64,000 nt of DNA from the NCBI GenBank assembly GCA_024743405.1, contig JANSWP010000010.1, forward strand, positions 62,001-126,000, in the 5' to 3' direction. A program made the position numbers and the translations under genes. Of this stretch, positions 23,975 through 32,083 are shown piece after piece (the first letter of the stretch is position 1; each line of letters opens with the position of its first letter). This stretch comes from Bacteroidota bacterium (GTDB lineage: Bacteria; Bacteroidota; Bacteroidia; Chitinophagales; Saprospiraceae). Under the pieces are notes generated by a model. That model had not been told where the DNA came from and did not search any database. It was given only the letters and a program-made list of their open reading frames with translations.

Positions 23975-25465
23975 ATGGGTGTAATTAAAAGACAAGGAAT
24001 AAAAAATAGTGTAGTCAACTATGCTGGGGTAGTGCTTGGAATGGTGAATATGGTATTTATTTATACGCACTCCAAAGAGCAATACGGCATGGTTCAGTGG
24101 TTTATTAGCACTTCGCTTTTGCTGATGCCCTTTATTTTATTTGGGATGAATGCCGTTGTAATAAAATTCTTTCCAACTTTTCAGGATCAGGAGAAAAAAA
24201 ATAATGGATTTTTAGGGTTGCTTTTAGTAGGGGCATTTTTAGGATTAAGTCTTTTTATTATTGGCTTTTTGCTTTTAGGAGATCGTTTTAGAGCTGATTT
24301 TAGCGATAAACCATTCATTTATGCAGGATTCTTTTGTTTGGTGCCCTTGACTTGCCTTCGCGGATTAATTGAATTACTGACCCAATATATTTCTAATTTT
24401 CATCGAATTGTCATTCCTGGGCTATTGAATCAATTGATCAAAATCAGTCTTCCGATTTTGATCCTTTTGTTTGTTTTTGAGAAAATTGATTCTATTCAAA
24501 TTATGTATGGCGTGATTGCCAATTTTGTAATTGTATTGATCGCTTTACTTTATTACATAAAAAAATTAGGGCAATTACATTTAAAACCTGATTTCAAATT
24601 TATTAAGAAACCACTTTGGAAAGAGATGGGGACTTTTGCAAGTTATGGAATTTTAGGACTAATTGGAACGCAGTTGGCTTTGAGGTTAGACACAAATATG
24701 GTGGGCAATATGATGGGGGAGTATAGCACAGGAATTTACTCCATGGCATTAATGATAGCAGGTGTCATAGAAATCCCAACTTTTGCTTTAATGAAAATAA
24801 CGGCCCCAATCGTTTCTGAAGCTTGGAAGAAACAGGATATGAGGAAACTGGAAGAACTATATCAAAAAACCTCCATAAATCTGTTGGTTTTTGGGATATT
24901 TCTTTTTTTAGGAATTTGGTGTTGTCTTGACGATTTGTTTTCTGTTTTGCCCAAATTCGACGATTTATTACCAGTTAAAAATGTTATTCTTTTTATTGGC
25001 TTAGCCAAGCTTTTCGATATGCTGACGAGTATCAATAATCAGGTGATTGGCTATTCAAAATATTTTCGATTTAATTTCTATGCAATCTTAGCGATGGCCA
25101 TTTTTAATGTGGTCACGAATTTAATTTTTATTCCAAAGTATGGAGAAAACGGTGCAGCCTTAGCTACGCTGGTTTCTTTGTCTTTATATAATTTATTGAA
25201 GTTTGGGTACGTCAAATACCGATTTAATATGGTTCCTTATTCCTGGAATACCCTAAAAATTATCCTTTTAGGGTTGATGGTTTATGGACTGACCTTTTTA
25301 CTTCCTAGCACTAATTTTGCCATTTTTGACATTTTGCTGAAGAGTGTATTTATTACAATAGTATTTGGTGGATCTGTACTTTTTTTGAGAATTTCTGAGG
25401 ATGTGAATGATTTAGTTCTTCAAGGATGGAAGAACGTATTATTGATATTGAAGATACGGAAATAG
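23975..25465 (+). CDS. Polysaccharide flippase (Wzx/MATE-like, MOP superfamily)
   Basis: 496-residue inner-membrane protein with about 12-14 hydrophobic segments. The opening is typical of Wzx-type lipid-linked oligosaccharide flippases (GIKNSVVNYAGVVLGMVNMVFIY). The middle repeats the fold (FASYGILGLIGTQLALRLDTNMVGNMMGEYSTGIYSMALMI), and the end shows FNVVTNLIFIPKYGENGAALATLVS, a common polysaccharide-synthesis-protein motif. It would move undecaprenyl-linked glycan units to the periplasm. It is divergent from the glycosyltransferase group and probably belongs to the same surface-glycan pathway. Element G and a TACTTTTG box lie in its upstream region. Confidence 0.9.
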   Translation: MGVIKRQGIKNSVVNYAGVVLGMVNMVFIYTHSKEQYGMVQWFISTSLLLMPFILFGMNAVVIKFFPTFQDQEKKNNGFLGLLLVGAFLGLSLFIIGFLLLGDRFRADFSDKPFIYAGFFCLVPLTCLRGLIELLTQYISNFHRIVIPGLLNQLIKISLPILILLFVFEKIDSIQIMYGVIANFVIVLIALLYYIKKLGQLHLKPDFKFIKKPLWKEMGTFASYGILGLIGTQLALRLDTNMVGNMMGEYSTGIYSMALMIAGVIEIPTFALMKITAPIVSEAWKKQDMRKLEELYQKTSINLLVFGIFLFLGIWCCLDDLFSVLPKFDDLLPVKNVILFIGLAKLFDMLTSINNQVIGYSKYFRFNFYAILAMAIFNVVTNLIFIPKYGENGAALATLVSLSLYNLLKFGYVKYRFNMVPYSWNTLKIILLGLMVYGLTFLLPSTNFAIFDILLKSVFITIVFGGSVLFLRISEDVNDLVLQGWKNVLLILKIRK

Positions 25466-25488
25466 ACGGATTCCCTAGTTCATCCAAA

Positions 25489-25521
25489 AAAAGCCCATTC
25501 GAATGCATCGAATGGGCTTTT
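25489..25521. terminator. Bidirectional terminator between flippase and rpsP
   Basis: A perfect 14-bp stem, AAAAGCCCATTCGA / TCGAATGGGCTTTT, has a 5-nt loop. A and T runs on the two flanks let it work for both convergent genes. Confidence 0.88.
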
Positions 25522-25541
25522 AAGTTTATCTAAAGTATAGT

Positions 25542-26009
25542 TTATTCTTCTTCCTCAGAAGCAATCTCTACACTTGGAATTGCTGGAGCTTCAGCTTCTA
25601 TAGCCATTCCAGACAATTGCTCATACCATTTTCTTTTTACTTCTGCTTCTGCTTCAAAACGTTCAGCGGTTTTAGCATCTTTAGCATCCACCCACTCATT
25701 GTATTTTGCCATTGCTTGTTCAGCAGTAAGTGCACCTTTTTTAACACCTCTTTCTAAGTGTTTACGGTACATTACACCTTTGAACTTTAAAATAGCACGA
25801 GCGGTGTCAGTTGGTTGAGCTCCTTTCATTAACCAATCGAAAGCTTTGTCTCGGTCAAGGTCAATGGTTGCTGGTTTGGTCATCGGATTATACGTTCCAA
25901 TTTTTTCAATGAAACGCCCATCTCTTGGAGACCTTCCGTCAGCTACGACAATGTGATAGAAAGGTCTTTTTCTACGACCTCTTCTTTGTAAACGAATTTT
26001 TACTGGCAT
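25542..26009 (-). CDS. rpsP: 30S ribosomal protein S16
   Basis: Small-subunit protein needed for 30S assembly. The N-terminal 80 residues are the conserved S16 core: [20 protein letters not shown], then [20 protein letters not shown] and the later DRAFDWL-type stretch. The total is 155 residues, nearly twice the E. coli protein. The extra C-terminal part (about 85-155) is rich in Ala, Glu and Lys and ends acidic (EIASEEEE). This extension is a known feature of S16 in Bacteroidota. The gene is not followed by rimM or trmD as in proteobacteria. A promoter-like box lies at 26080-26087. Confidence 0.97.
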   Translation of the reverse strand: MPVKIRLQRRGRRKRPFYHIVVADGRSPRDGRFIEKIGTYNPMTKPATIDLDRDKAFDWLMKGAQPTDTARAILKFKGVMYRKHLERGVKKGALTAEQAMAKYNEWVDAKDAKTAERFEAEAEVKRKWYEQLSGMAIEAEAPAIPSVEIASEEEE

Positions 26010-26079
26010 GTCAAAATTTATTTGGTTAAACCATACCCATTTTATTCGAAAATCGAACAGTGGGATTTTAACGAAGCCG

Positions 26080-26087
26080 CAAAGGTA
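26080..26087 (-). promoter_or_regulatory. Candidate rpsP promoter -7 box
   Basis: On the minus strand TACCTTTG is followed by CGG, a perfect TAnnTTTG box about 70 nt before the rpsP start. The -33 region (TTTCATTTTT) is only loosely similar to TTTG. Confidence 0.5.
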
Positions 26088-26219
26088 AATTTAAAAATGA
26101 AATATGAATGCTTTTTATTAGACTTTATTCTAAAAAGGAATGATGCATCAATAAAAGTGTCTTCCCTCCAATAGAAATTTTCGCGCCGTAGGCGGGTGGA
26201 TTTAATGAAGAACCCTTTA

Positions 26220-26606
26220 TTAATTGGTTTTGAAAGGAGGAATTAGCTTAAATTCAGGAACGGTTACTTTAAAAAGTCGATCATCAGTAACTTTTTTCAT
26301 CAAAAAGGTTCCATGCATTTTGCCTATATCTGTCATAAGGGGACACCAAGAGGAATACGCATGCGAATCACCTGGGTTTAAGATAGGCTGCTGACCAATT
26401 ACTCCTTCGCCTTCTACTTCTCTTTTTATTCCATTAGAATCTGAGATAAACCAATGTCGACGCAATAGTTGAACAGTGTCTTGACTCAAATTTTCAATAG
26501 TGATTTTGTAAGCATGATAAAAGGAATTTTGTGCTGGGCGAGATTCTCGCGGCATATAAACAGATTGAACACTGATCTTTATTCCTTTTGTAATTGAGAT
26601 TTCCAT
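26220..26606 (-). CDS. apaG: ApaG domain protein
   Basis: 128-residue cytoplasmic protein of the ApaG family, an all-beta FnIII-like fold. Diagnostic stretches are SVQSVYMPRESRPAQNSFYH (about 14-33), AYKITIENLSQDTVQLLRRH (about 34-53), WFISDSNGIKREVEGEGVIG (about 54-73), and the QPILNPGDSHAYSSWCPL block. ApaG was linked genetically to Co2+ resistance and Mg2+ efflux, but its biochemical role remains unsettled; eukaryotic homologues occur in Fbx3 and PDIP38. The gene stands alone, with a good promoter at 26632-26666. Confidence 0.93.
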   Translation of the reverse strand: MEISITKGIKISVQSVYMPRESRPAQNSFYHAYKITIENLSQDTVQLLRRHWFISDSNGIKREVEGEGVIGQQPILNPGDSHAYSSWCPLMTDIGKMHGTFLMKKVTDDRLFKVTVPEFKLIPPFKTN

Positions 26607-27029
26607 TATAAAATGGTAATTAGGTGAAATCCAAAATTAGTAATCTAGTATTAATTTATAAGCAAAAACTGTGGCCAAAATTTGATTTTTCGAAAAGAAG
26701 GTGAAAATTCTTATTAATCTGTAAATAAAATTTCTTTGTTCAGTCCATTTTTTTCAGCTTTTTTGGTCTAAAATTTGTTATTCCTCCTAGTAGTAAAAAC
26801 TGCTTCATTCCCCTTCATTATTTTCCAATTCCCGATTCTATAAATATTCCCCTCTATTAATTTTAAATCCATCTTGCGATTTGAGTCAAATTTTTTTTTG
26901 CAATTATATTAGGGCAAAGCACTACAAACATTTTGAACAGAACAACACTCCTCTATATTTTCTTACATTATTTTAGATAGCCAAAATTTCGCAATGAACG
27001 AATTTTTAGCGATCCGCAAATTGATGAAT
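26607..27029. other. Intergenic region between apaG and the acetyltransferase gene
   Basis: 423 bp with no recognisable gene, RNA or repeated core. Apart from the apaG promoter at its left edge it is AT-rich and pyrimidine-rich, with CTCC/CTTCC stretches and poly-T tracts. Confidence 0.4.
26632..26666 (-). promoter_or_regulatory. apaG promoter
   Basis: On the minus strand a TTTG box (26663-26666) is followed after 23 nt by TAATTTTG (26632-26639), fitting the Bacteroidota TTTG-n17-23-TAnnTTTG arrangement. Transcription would begin about 20 nt before the apaG ATG. Confidence 0.55.
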
Positions 27030-27479
27030 TCAAATGTCCATTTTGTATTGTACGATTCGGTAAGTCTCCCGAAATCCCATTTTTTGATGAAACATTTGAG
27101 CTGATAAATCATCTAGTTCTGCATCACAACCTAACTCTGAACAACCCTGTGATTTTGCCCATTTTTTTGCAAAATCAATCATTTGACGACCATATCCTTT
27201 TCCTCTTACTTTTTCATGTAGATATATACCTTCAATATAGCCAACAGGGGAAGAAAGGCAACCATCCACGATATTTCGAAGAGAGAGCTCCAACATTCCG
27301 ATAGAATCCTCTTTTCCAGTTTCAAAAACTAAAAAAGTGGCTTTGGTTTTATCGTTTAGAATGATTTCAATTTCCTCTTCATGAAAAGTACTTTCCACTC
27401 CATCATATAAAGTTTCGCGTAGCCGGATCCATGCATCTTTGTCCGTCTTTGAAGCTTGTTTGAAAATTGGTGAACTCAT
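27030..27479 (-). CDS. GNAT family N-acetyltransferase
   Basis: 149-residue acetyl-CoA-dependent transferase. The order of GNAT motifs is visible: the N-terminal helix region KQASKTDKDAWIRLRETLYD, a central beta-strand GYIEGIYLHEKVRGKGYGRQ (about 85-104) containing the acetyl-CoA pyrophosphate loop R/Q-x-x-G-x-G/A (RGKGYG), and the C-terminal ELDDLSAQMFHQKMGFRETY (about 121-140). The whole most resembles the aminoglycoside 6'-N-acetyltransferase (AAC(6')-I) group by layout, but many chromosomal members act on other amines. The substrate is not assigned. It is monocistronic. Confidence 0.88.
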   Translation of the reverse strand: MSSPIFKQASKTDKDAWIRLRETLYDGVESTFHEEEIEIILNDKTKATFLVFETGKEDSIGMLELSLRNIVDGCLSSPVGYIEGIYLHEKVRGKGYGRQMIDFAKKWAKSQGCSELGCDAELDDLSAQMFHQKMGFRETYRIVQYKMDI

Positions 27480-27578
27480 GATTCAATTTTGCTTTATCAA
27501 AACCAAAAGTTATTTTGTAAAAATTGCCTAAAGTATTGATTTTCAAGTCCTCTAATTGACTTTTTTTAAGGCTACAAA

Positions 27579-27611
27579 AAAAGTCCTCGAATTTTAAAAT
27601 CGAGGACTTTT
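27579..27611 (-). terminator. Terminator of the M16 operon
   Basis: A perfect 12-bp stem, AAAAGTCCTCGA / TCGAGGACTTTT, has a 9-nt loop and lies 43 bp past the M16 gene stop. The A run on the plus strand gives the U tract for leftward transcripts. Confidence 0.85.
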
Positions 27612-27654
27612 AAAGTTTGAAGTCTCATAAAAAATAAATGGTAAAACGATACCT

Positions 27655-29727
27655 TTAGTTTAACTTAAAGATCGCTGCATCAATTGGTTTATTTACTTCA
27701 ATATTTTTAACCTCCAATTTCAACGGCATAGGCATTGAACCAGTAATTGTTTGACTATATGGAAATTTGATGCCTTCTATTTCTGTATATTCTGCAAAAT
27801 CCATTGTTTCAGTATTGCCCATTTGAGTTTTTACTTCTCTAATTTTTAGGCTGGTTTGCATATCAAAAAAAACAGTTTTCTTTTTGCCTGTAGGCAATTC
27901 GATAATCATTTTGTAGGCATTTTTACTATTAATTTTTTCAATTCCTGATAAATCAGCCTTAACGCCTGTTTCCTTATAAAATAATTCAGGAAATATTTGC
28001 CCTGCAGCTTTAATTTCAGACTCCATTTCTTCAGGCATATCTTGGGCTTGTCCCATTGCTACTATTTGCCCCTTTTCGCCATCAAAAACTACCCTTTGCA
28101 TGGTATTTCCATTCATTGCAACTTCCATACACATTTGATTAGGGGCTTGGTTAAAAGAAGTCATTTGAATGGCCATGCCACCCATATTAGCCATCATTTC
28201 AGTTTTTACAGACTTAACTTTTCTCAATCGATCTTCTCCTCCTATGGCTGTAATATAGTCTGCCAATATAGTTTCGGCTGTTACATCCACAGGAATTTCC
28301 GCACCATCATTTGTAATTGGGTTTCCTTCATTATCATAAAAGTTGACTTGACCGTTTTTTGCAAAGACACCTAATTTGTCAGCCACTTCATCTTTGTTTC
28401 CAACAACTAAAATATGGGCGTTTTCTGGTGTAATGTACTTTTGAGCCATTTCTAGAATATCCTTCTTAGTGACTTGGCTTACTTTCTCAAGGTAGGTTTT
28501 ATAATAATCCGCTGGCAAATTATAACGCATAATATTTCTTGAAAATCTAGCAATGGTTTGTGGATTTTCTAGATTTCTTGCAAAAGCGCCAATGGTTACA
28601 TTTTTTAATAAATCGAATTCTTTATCTGTAATCTCCTTCGTCGTTATTTTTTTAATTTCTGCCAAAATCTCGACTATTGCACTATCGGTAACCTCATTTC
28701 TAACACTGGCACCTGCTGAAAAGGAACCAACATAAGGATCTGAATTTAAAGAAGAATTGGCTCCATAAGTATAACCTTTATCTTCTCTTAAGTTTGAATT
28801 CATTCGGCTGCTAAAAAATCCACCAAACATTCTATTAGCTAAAGAAGCTTTTATGGCATCTGGATCACCTGGTTTTAAATTTACTGGATAAGTAATATTA
28901 ATAACAGATTGAACAGCCCCATTTTTATTCACAAAATCAACTACGGTTTCATTGGGTTTATTGGGGGTCTCAAAATTGGCTTTATCTACATTTCCTTTTT
29001 TCCAACCTCCAAAATATTGCGTTGCCAAAAATTTAGCCTCTTTTGGAGTAATATCACCCACAATGGTCAAATAGGAAATGTTTGGTTTGAAATAGAAATT
29101 ATAATATTCCTTACATTTTTCTATGGTGATATTTTCAATGGTTTCTTCTGTTTCTATTTCGCCATATGGATGTTCTTTGCCATATCTTAAAACCTGTCCA
29201 ACACTTTGGGCTATTGCTTCTCCATCATCTTTTGATTGTAAAAGATTAGAAATAGTTCGTCGCTTTATTTTTTTAAACTCTTCTTCAGAAAAAGTAGGGT
29301 ATAGTAGAACATTTTGCATAATCTCTAAAAGTTCATCTTGGTGTTTTTTCAAACTAGAACCATAGACGCCATTGGCACTTGTAATTAATGTAGCCCCTAA
29401 AAAATCAATTGCAGCATCAATTTCTGATTTAGCTAGATTATTCGCTCCAGTTTTCAATAATTCGCCAGAAATACTTGCTGTACCTGCGAATTCACGTTCC
29501 ATAAAAGGAGGTGTATCTACAAATATCGAAAAGGAAACTCGTGGTAATTTATGATTTTCAACCACCAAAACTTTTAAGCCGTTTTCGAGTGTAAATTGTT
29601 CTGCTTTGCCCAATTCAATTTTGGGCGCAGGACCAGCCTTTGGAGCCATTTTCCTGAAGTCATCTTGTGCGAATAGGCTACAAAAAGTGAAAAAGAAAAG
29701 AAATATTATTAGACTAAATTTTTTCAT
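27655..29727 (-). CDS. M16 peptidase-like protein, inactive site, with C-terminal lipoprotein-sorting-like domain
   Basis: Start taken at 29727, giving a signal peptide (MKKFSLIIFLFFFTFCSLFA); 690 residues, exported. Residues about 40-470 are two M16 (pitrilysin/insulinase) halves. The zinc motif HxxEH of active partners is replaced: the neighbour's GFAHFFEHLL corresponds here to GTASISGELL, so the first His, the Glu and the last His become S85, G88 and E89. Inactive M16 subunits normally pair with an active one, which is encoded just upstream (97 bp). The last 210 residues form a separate beta-rich domain like those of outer-membrane lipoprotein-sorting proteins (YITAIGGEDRLRKVKSVKTE...). 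I infer a periplasmic heteromeric protease whose inactive half has gained a lipid- or protein-binding domain. Confidence 0.86.
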   Translation of the reverse strand: MKKFSLIIFLFFFTFCSLFAQDDFRKMAPKAGPAPKIELGKAEQFTLENGLKVLVVENHKLPRVSFSIFVDTPPFMEREFAGTASISGELLKTGANNLAKSEIDAAIDFLGATLITSANGVYGSSLKKHQDELLEIMQNVLLYPTFSEEEFKKIKRRTISNLLQSKDDGEAIAQSVGQVLRYGKEHPYGEIETEETIENITIEKCKEYYNFYFKPNISYLTIVGDITPKEAKFLATQYFGGWKKGNVDKANFETPNKPNETVVDFVNKNGAVQSVINITYPVNLKPGDPDAIKASLANRMFGGFFSSRMNSNLREDKGYTYGANSSLNSDPYVGSFSAGASVRNEVTDSAIVEILAEIKKITTKEITDKEFDLLKNVTIGAFARNLENPQTIARFSRNIMRYNLPADYYKTYLEKVSQVTKKDILEMAQKYITPENAHILVVGNKDEVADKLGVFAKNGQVNFYDNEGNPITNDGAEIPVDVTAETILADYITAIGGEDRLRKVKSVKTEMMANMGGMAIQMTSFNQAPNQMCMEVAMNGNTMQRVVFDGEKGQIVAMGQAQDMPEEMESEIKAAGQIFPELFYKETGVKADLSGIEKINSKNAYKMIIELPTGKKKTVFFDMQTSLKIREVKTQMGNTETMDFAEYTEIEGIKFPYSQTITGSMPMPLKLEVKNIEVNKPIDAAIFKLN

Positions 29728-29823
29728 TATTATATTTTTGATATTCATAGAGATCATAGATTCTTCTGATAGCTAAACTAATAAAAAAGGTGTGTAAATA
29801 ACGCCTCATCTTCAACTCTAGTT

Positions 29824-31143
29824 TTAGGGCGTTGCTTTAGGCATGTAATACAAAACAATTCGATTATTTGGTGTAAAATATTCTTTTGCTACTCTACGGA
29901 TATCCTCAGTAGTTACTTCCAAATAGCGATTGATTTCCGTATTTATTAGGTCTGCATTTCCAAAATAAGTATGATAATTGGCCAAACTTTCGGCAATTCC
30001 TATCATGCTTGAATTAACACTCACAAAATCATTTTCAACTTGATTTCTCAATTTTTGAAATTCCTCGTCAGGTATTAATTCTGTTTGTGCTCGCATGATC
30101 TCTATATCCATTAATGTCTCTACTTCTCGAGGATCAACTCCCATATTTGCAATTGCATAGGCCAAGGACAATCCTGGATCTTCCATCGAAATAGGAAAAT
30201 TACTAGCAAATAAGGCCTTTTCTTCTTCGTCAACCAATTTTTTATGAAATCTTGAGCTTTCTCCTTGAGAAAGCATTTGTGCCAACATACTTACAGCATA
30301 AAAATCTTTCGTTCCTTGAGCTGGAATGCGATATGCTTGAACAACCATAGGCAATTGGATATTATCATATATGGTGTCTCTGATTTCACCCCCCAATGGA
30401 GATTCTGTAATGTTTGGACGGTATGGATCCGCCTTCTTTGGTATTGTATTAAAGTATTGCTTTATCCATCTTTTTGCTTCCTCTGTTTTGAAATCACCAG
30501 CAATAGAAAGGGTCGCATTATTTGGGACATAAAAATCACGGTAAAATTGGACATAATCTTCTTCTACAGCTGCATCTAAATGTTCCATTGACCCAATAAT
30601 TGGCCATCGATAAGGATGTTCTTTATACGCACGTTTAAATACTTGCTCCATAAGAGACCCATATGGTTGGTTTTCAACCCGTTGTCGACGTTCTTCTTTT
30701 ACAACTTCTCGTTGAGTTTCAACTCCTTTTTCATTTACTTTTGCATGTAGCATTCTTTCGGATTCTAACCAGAGTCCTAACTCTAATTGATTAGAAGGTA
30801 ATACTTCATAATAGTAGGTTCTATCCCAGGAGGTGTTTGCATTTAACGTGCCCCCTGCATTTTGTATGTATTCATCGAATTCTCCTCGTGCAATATTTTC
30901 AGAACCCTCGAAAAGTAAATGTTCAAAAAAGTGGGCAAACCCAGTTCTATCTGGTTTTTCATTTTTAGAACCTACATGGTAAAGAACAGAGACTGCGACA
31001 ATTGGGGTAGAATGATCTTCGTGCAATATTACATGAAGTCCGTTGTCAAGGTTATATTCCGTGAACTCAATTTTGTTCATTTGACCGTTCATGGAAATAG
31101 TACCTGTTAAAAATAATGCTATGGTCAGGATTTTTTGAATCAT
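29824..31143 (-). CDS. M16 family zinc metallopeptidase, active subunit
   Basis: Start at 31143 yields a signal peptide (MIQKILTIALFLTGTISMNG), so the 439-residue product is periplasmic. The inverted zinc motif HFFEH is intact (H71, E74, H75) in TGFAHFFEHLLFEGSENIAR, with the downstream acidic ligand region around E148-E152 (EVVKEERRQRVENQPYGSLM). The C-terminal half has the inactive-half fold with R/Y substrate-binding residues. At this length it is one half-sized pair unit, as in mitochondrial processing peptidase-type heterodimers, and its partner is the next gene. It degrades peptides or small proteins; the substrate is unknown. It heads a two-gene operon ending at the 27579-27611 terminator. 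Confidence 0.92.
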   Translation of the reverse strand: MIQKILTIALFLTGTISMNGQMNKIEFTEYNLDNGLHVILHEDHSTPIVAVSVLYHVGSKNEKPDRTGFAHFFEHLLFEGSENIARGEFDEYIQNAGGTLNANTSWDRTYYYEVLPSNQLELGLWLESERMLHAKVNEKGVETQREVVKEERRQRVENQPYGSLMEQVFKRAYKEHPYRWPIIGSMEHLDAAVEEDYVQFYRDFYVPNNATLSIAGDFKTEEAKRWIKQYFNTIPKKADPYRPNITESPLGGEIRDTIYDNIQLPMVVQAYRIPAQGTKDFYAVSMLAQMLSQGESSRFHKKLVDEEEKALFASNFPISMEDPGLSLAYAIANMGVDPREVETLMDIEIMRAQTELIPDEEFQKLRNQVENDFVSVNSSMIGIAESLANYHTYFGNADLINTEINRYLEVTTEDIRRVAKEYFTPNNRIVLYYMPKATP

Positions 31144-31293
31144 AAATAGTAAAAAATTTAATATTTTAAAAGACGCGCGAATTTCCACTTTTTTAATCAA
31201 AATTTTGTGATAAATAGAATTATTAGGGTAATGAATTCGACAAATAGAGAACAAAAAGTGAAATCCTGTTTTGATATATAATGTGGTAGTGAG

Positions 31294-31463
31294 TAAGTAA
31301 GTGCTTGGACAGAAATAACTTACACATATTATGACGGACTATTTTTTTATCATATTTCGTTAAAAATACTCGCCATATCTAGGGATATGCCAGTGCTTTT
31401 TGCCTCGTCTGGCAAAAAAATAGTTTTCGTCAAATATGGAACTTATTTCTATCCAAGCACTTA
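31294..31463 (-). repeat. Hairpin-tipped element A (AAGTGCTTGGACA ends)
   Basis: 170 bp. Inverted ends AAGTGCTTGGACAGAAATAA (left) and AAGTGCTTGGATAGAAATAA (read inward from the right). The tip hairpin is GCCATATC / GATATGCC around TAGG (31372-31391). The whole element is the reverse complement of element B at 37835-38004, with about a dozen differences over 170 bp. No coding potential. It abuts element H on its right. Confidence 0.85.
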
Positions 31464-31656
31464 ACGGCTAAAAAATAAGTCCGCCAATTTGAAATAGTAG
31501 ATTTTGGATTTTAGCAAGGCAAAAATACTTTTTGCGTTCGCCTTTGTACCTTCTGGCACAAGCCAGCGCAGGATGCAGAGCATCGGTGAGTATTTTTAAC
31601 GCCGCAAAAGTTCAAAAGATACATCGGCAAATGTCGGAGTTATTTTTTAGGCGTTA
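31462..31656 (+). repeat. Hairpin-tipped element H (TAACGSC ends)
   Basis: 195 bp with ends TAACGGCTAAAAAATAAGTCC (31462 rightward) and TAACGCCTAAAAAATAACTCC read inward from the right; about 22 of 25 positions match. The ends are related to those of element G. Inside, GATGC/GCATC form the tip (31572-31584), followed by GAGTATTTTTAACG as in other copies. A GC-richer segment of about 40 bp precedes the tip. Its left end shares two bases with element A, as if A inserted at its edge. Confidence 0.65.
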
Positions 31657-31778
31657 CTAAGTCAAATCTATTTAGTGGAGGCGTTCTCGAAGGGAATTGT
31701 AAAGATAGCTGATAAATAGACGCAAAAATAATTAAAAAGTTGCTATCTATTACTTGAAAAAAAGTCATGTCTCAATTC

Positions 31779-31931
31779 AGGAACTCGGAGAAAATAAATT
31801 GACCGATATGAATGTTTCTTTTTGCTTTATTTTTCCTTTAAAATCATTCATAGTATCAACAATGCTCCCTCTTTTAAAGAAAAACTAAAATAATTCACCC
31901 AAATTGAACACTTTATTATCAACGAGTTCCT
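31779..31931. repeat. Possible element K (AGGAACTCG ends)
   Basis: About 153 bp bounded by AGGAACTCG in inverted orientation (31779-31787 and 31923-31931), each arm continuing into an AATAAA-like stretch as in the other elements. The inner part retains GATATGAATGTTTCTTTTTGC, resembling half of the common core; the tip hairpin is not intact. A degenerate member or a chance inverted repeat. Confidence 0.4.
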
Positions 31932-32083
31932 AAGAGACTCCACGATTGTTGATTTAATTGGATTTTAAGTCCAGTTTTAATGTTTTGATTGTTTTTACAA
32001 ATTCTTTTATAATTTGCCCTTTTATCGAATTTGCAATATGCCTCTTTCGGGATTCAAAACATATTCTAAGAAAATATTTATAA

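Noticed and set aside
31981-32083. FMN riboswitch upstream of ribD
   Set aside because: The conserved RFN-element blocks such as AGGGGTC..GCGCA are absent; the leader is AT-rich.
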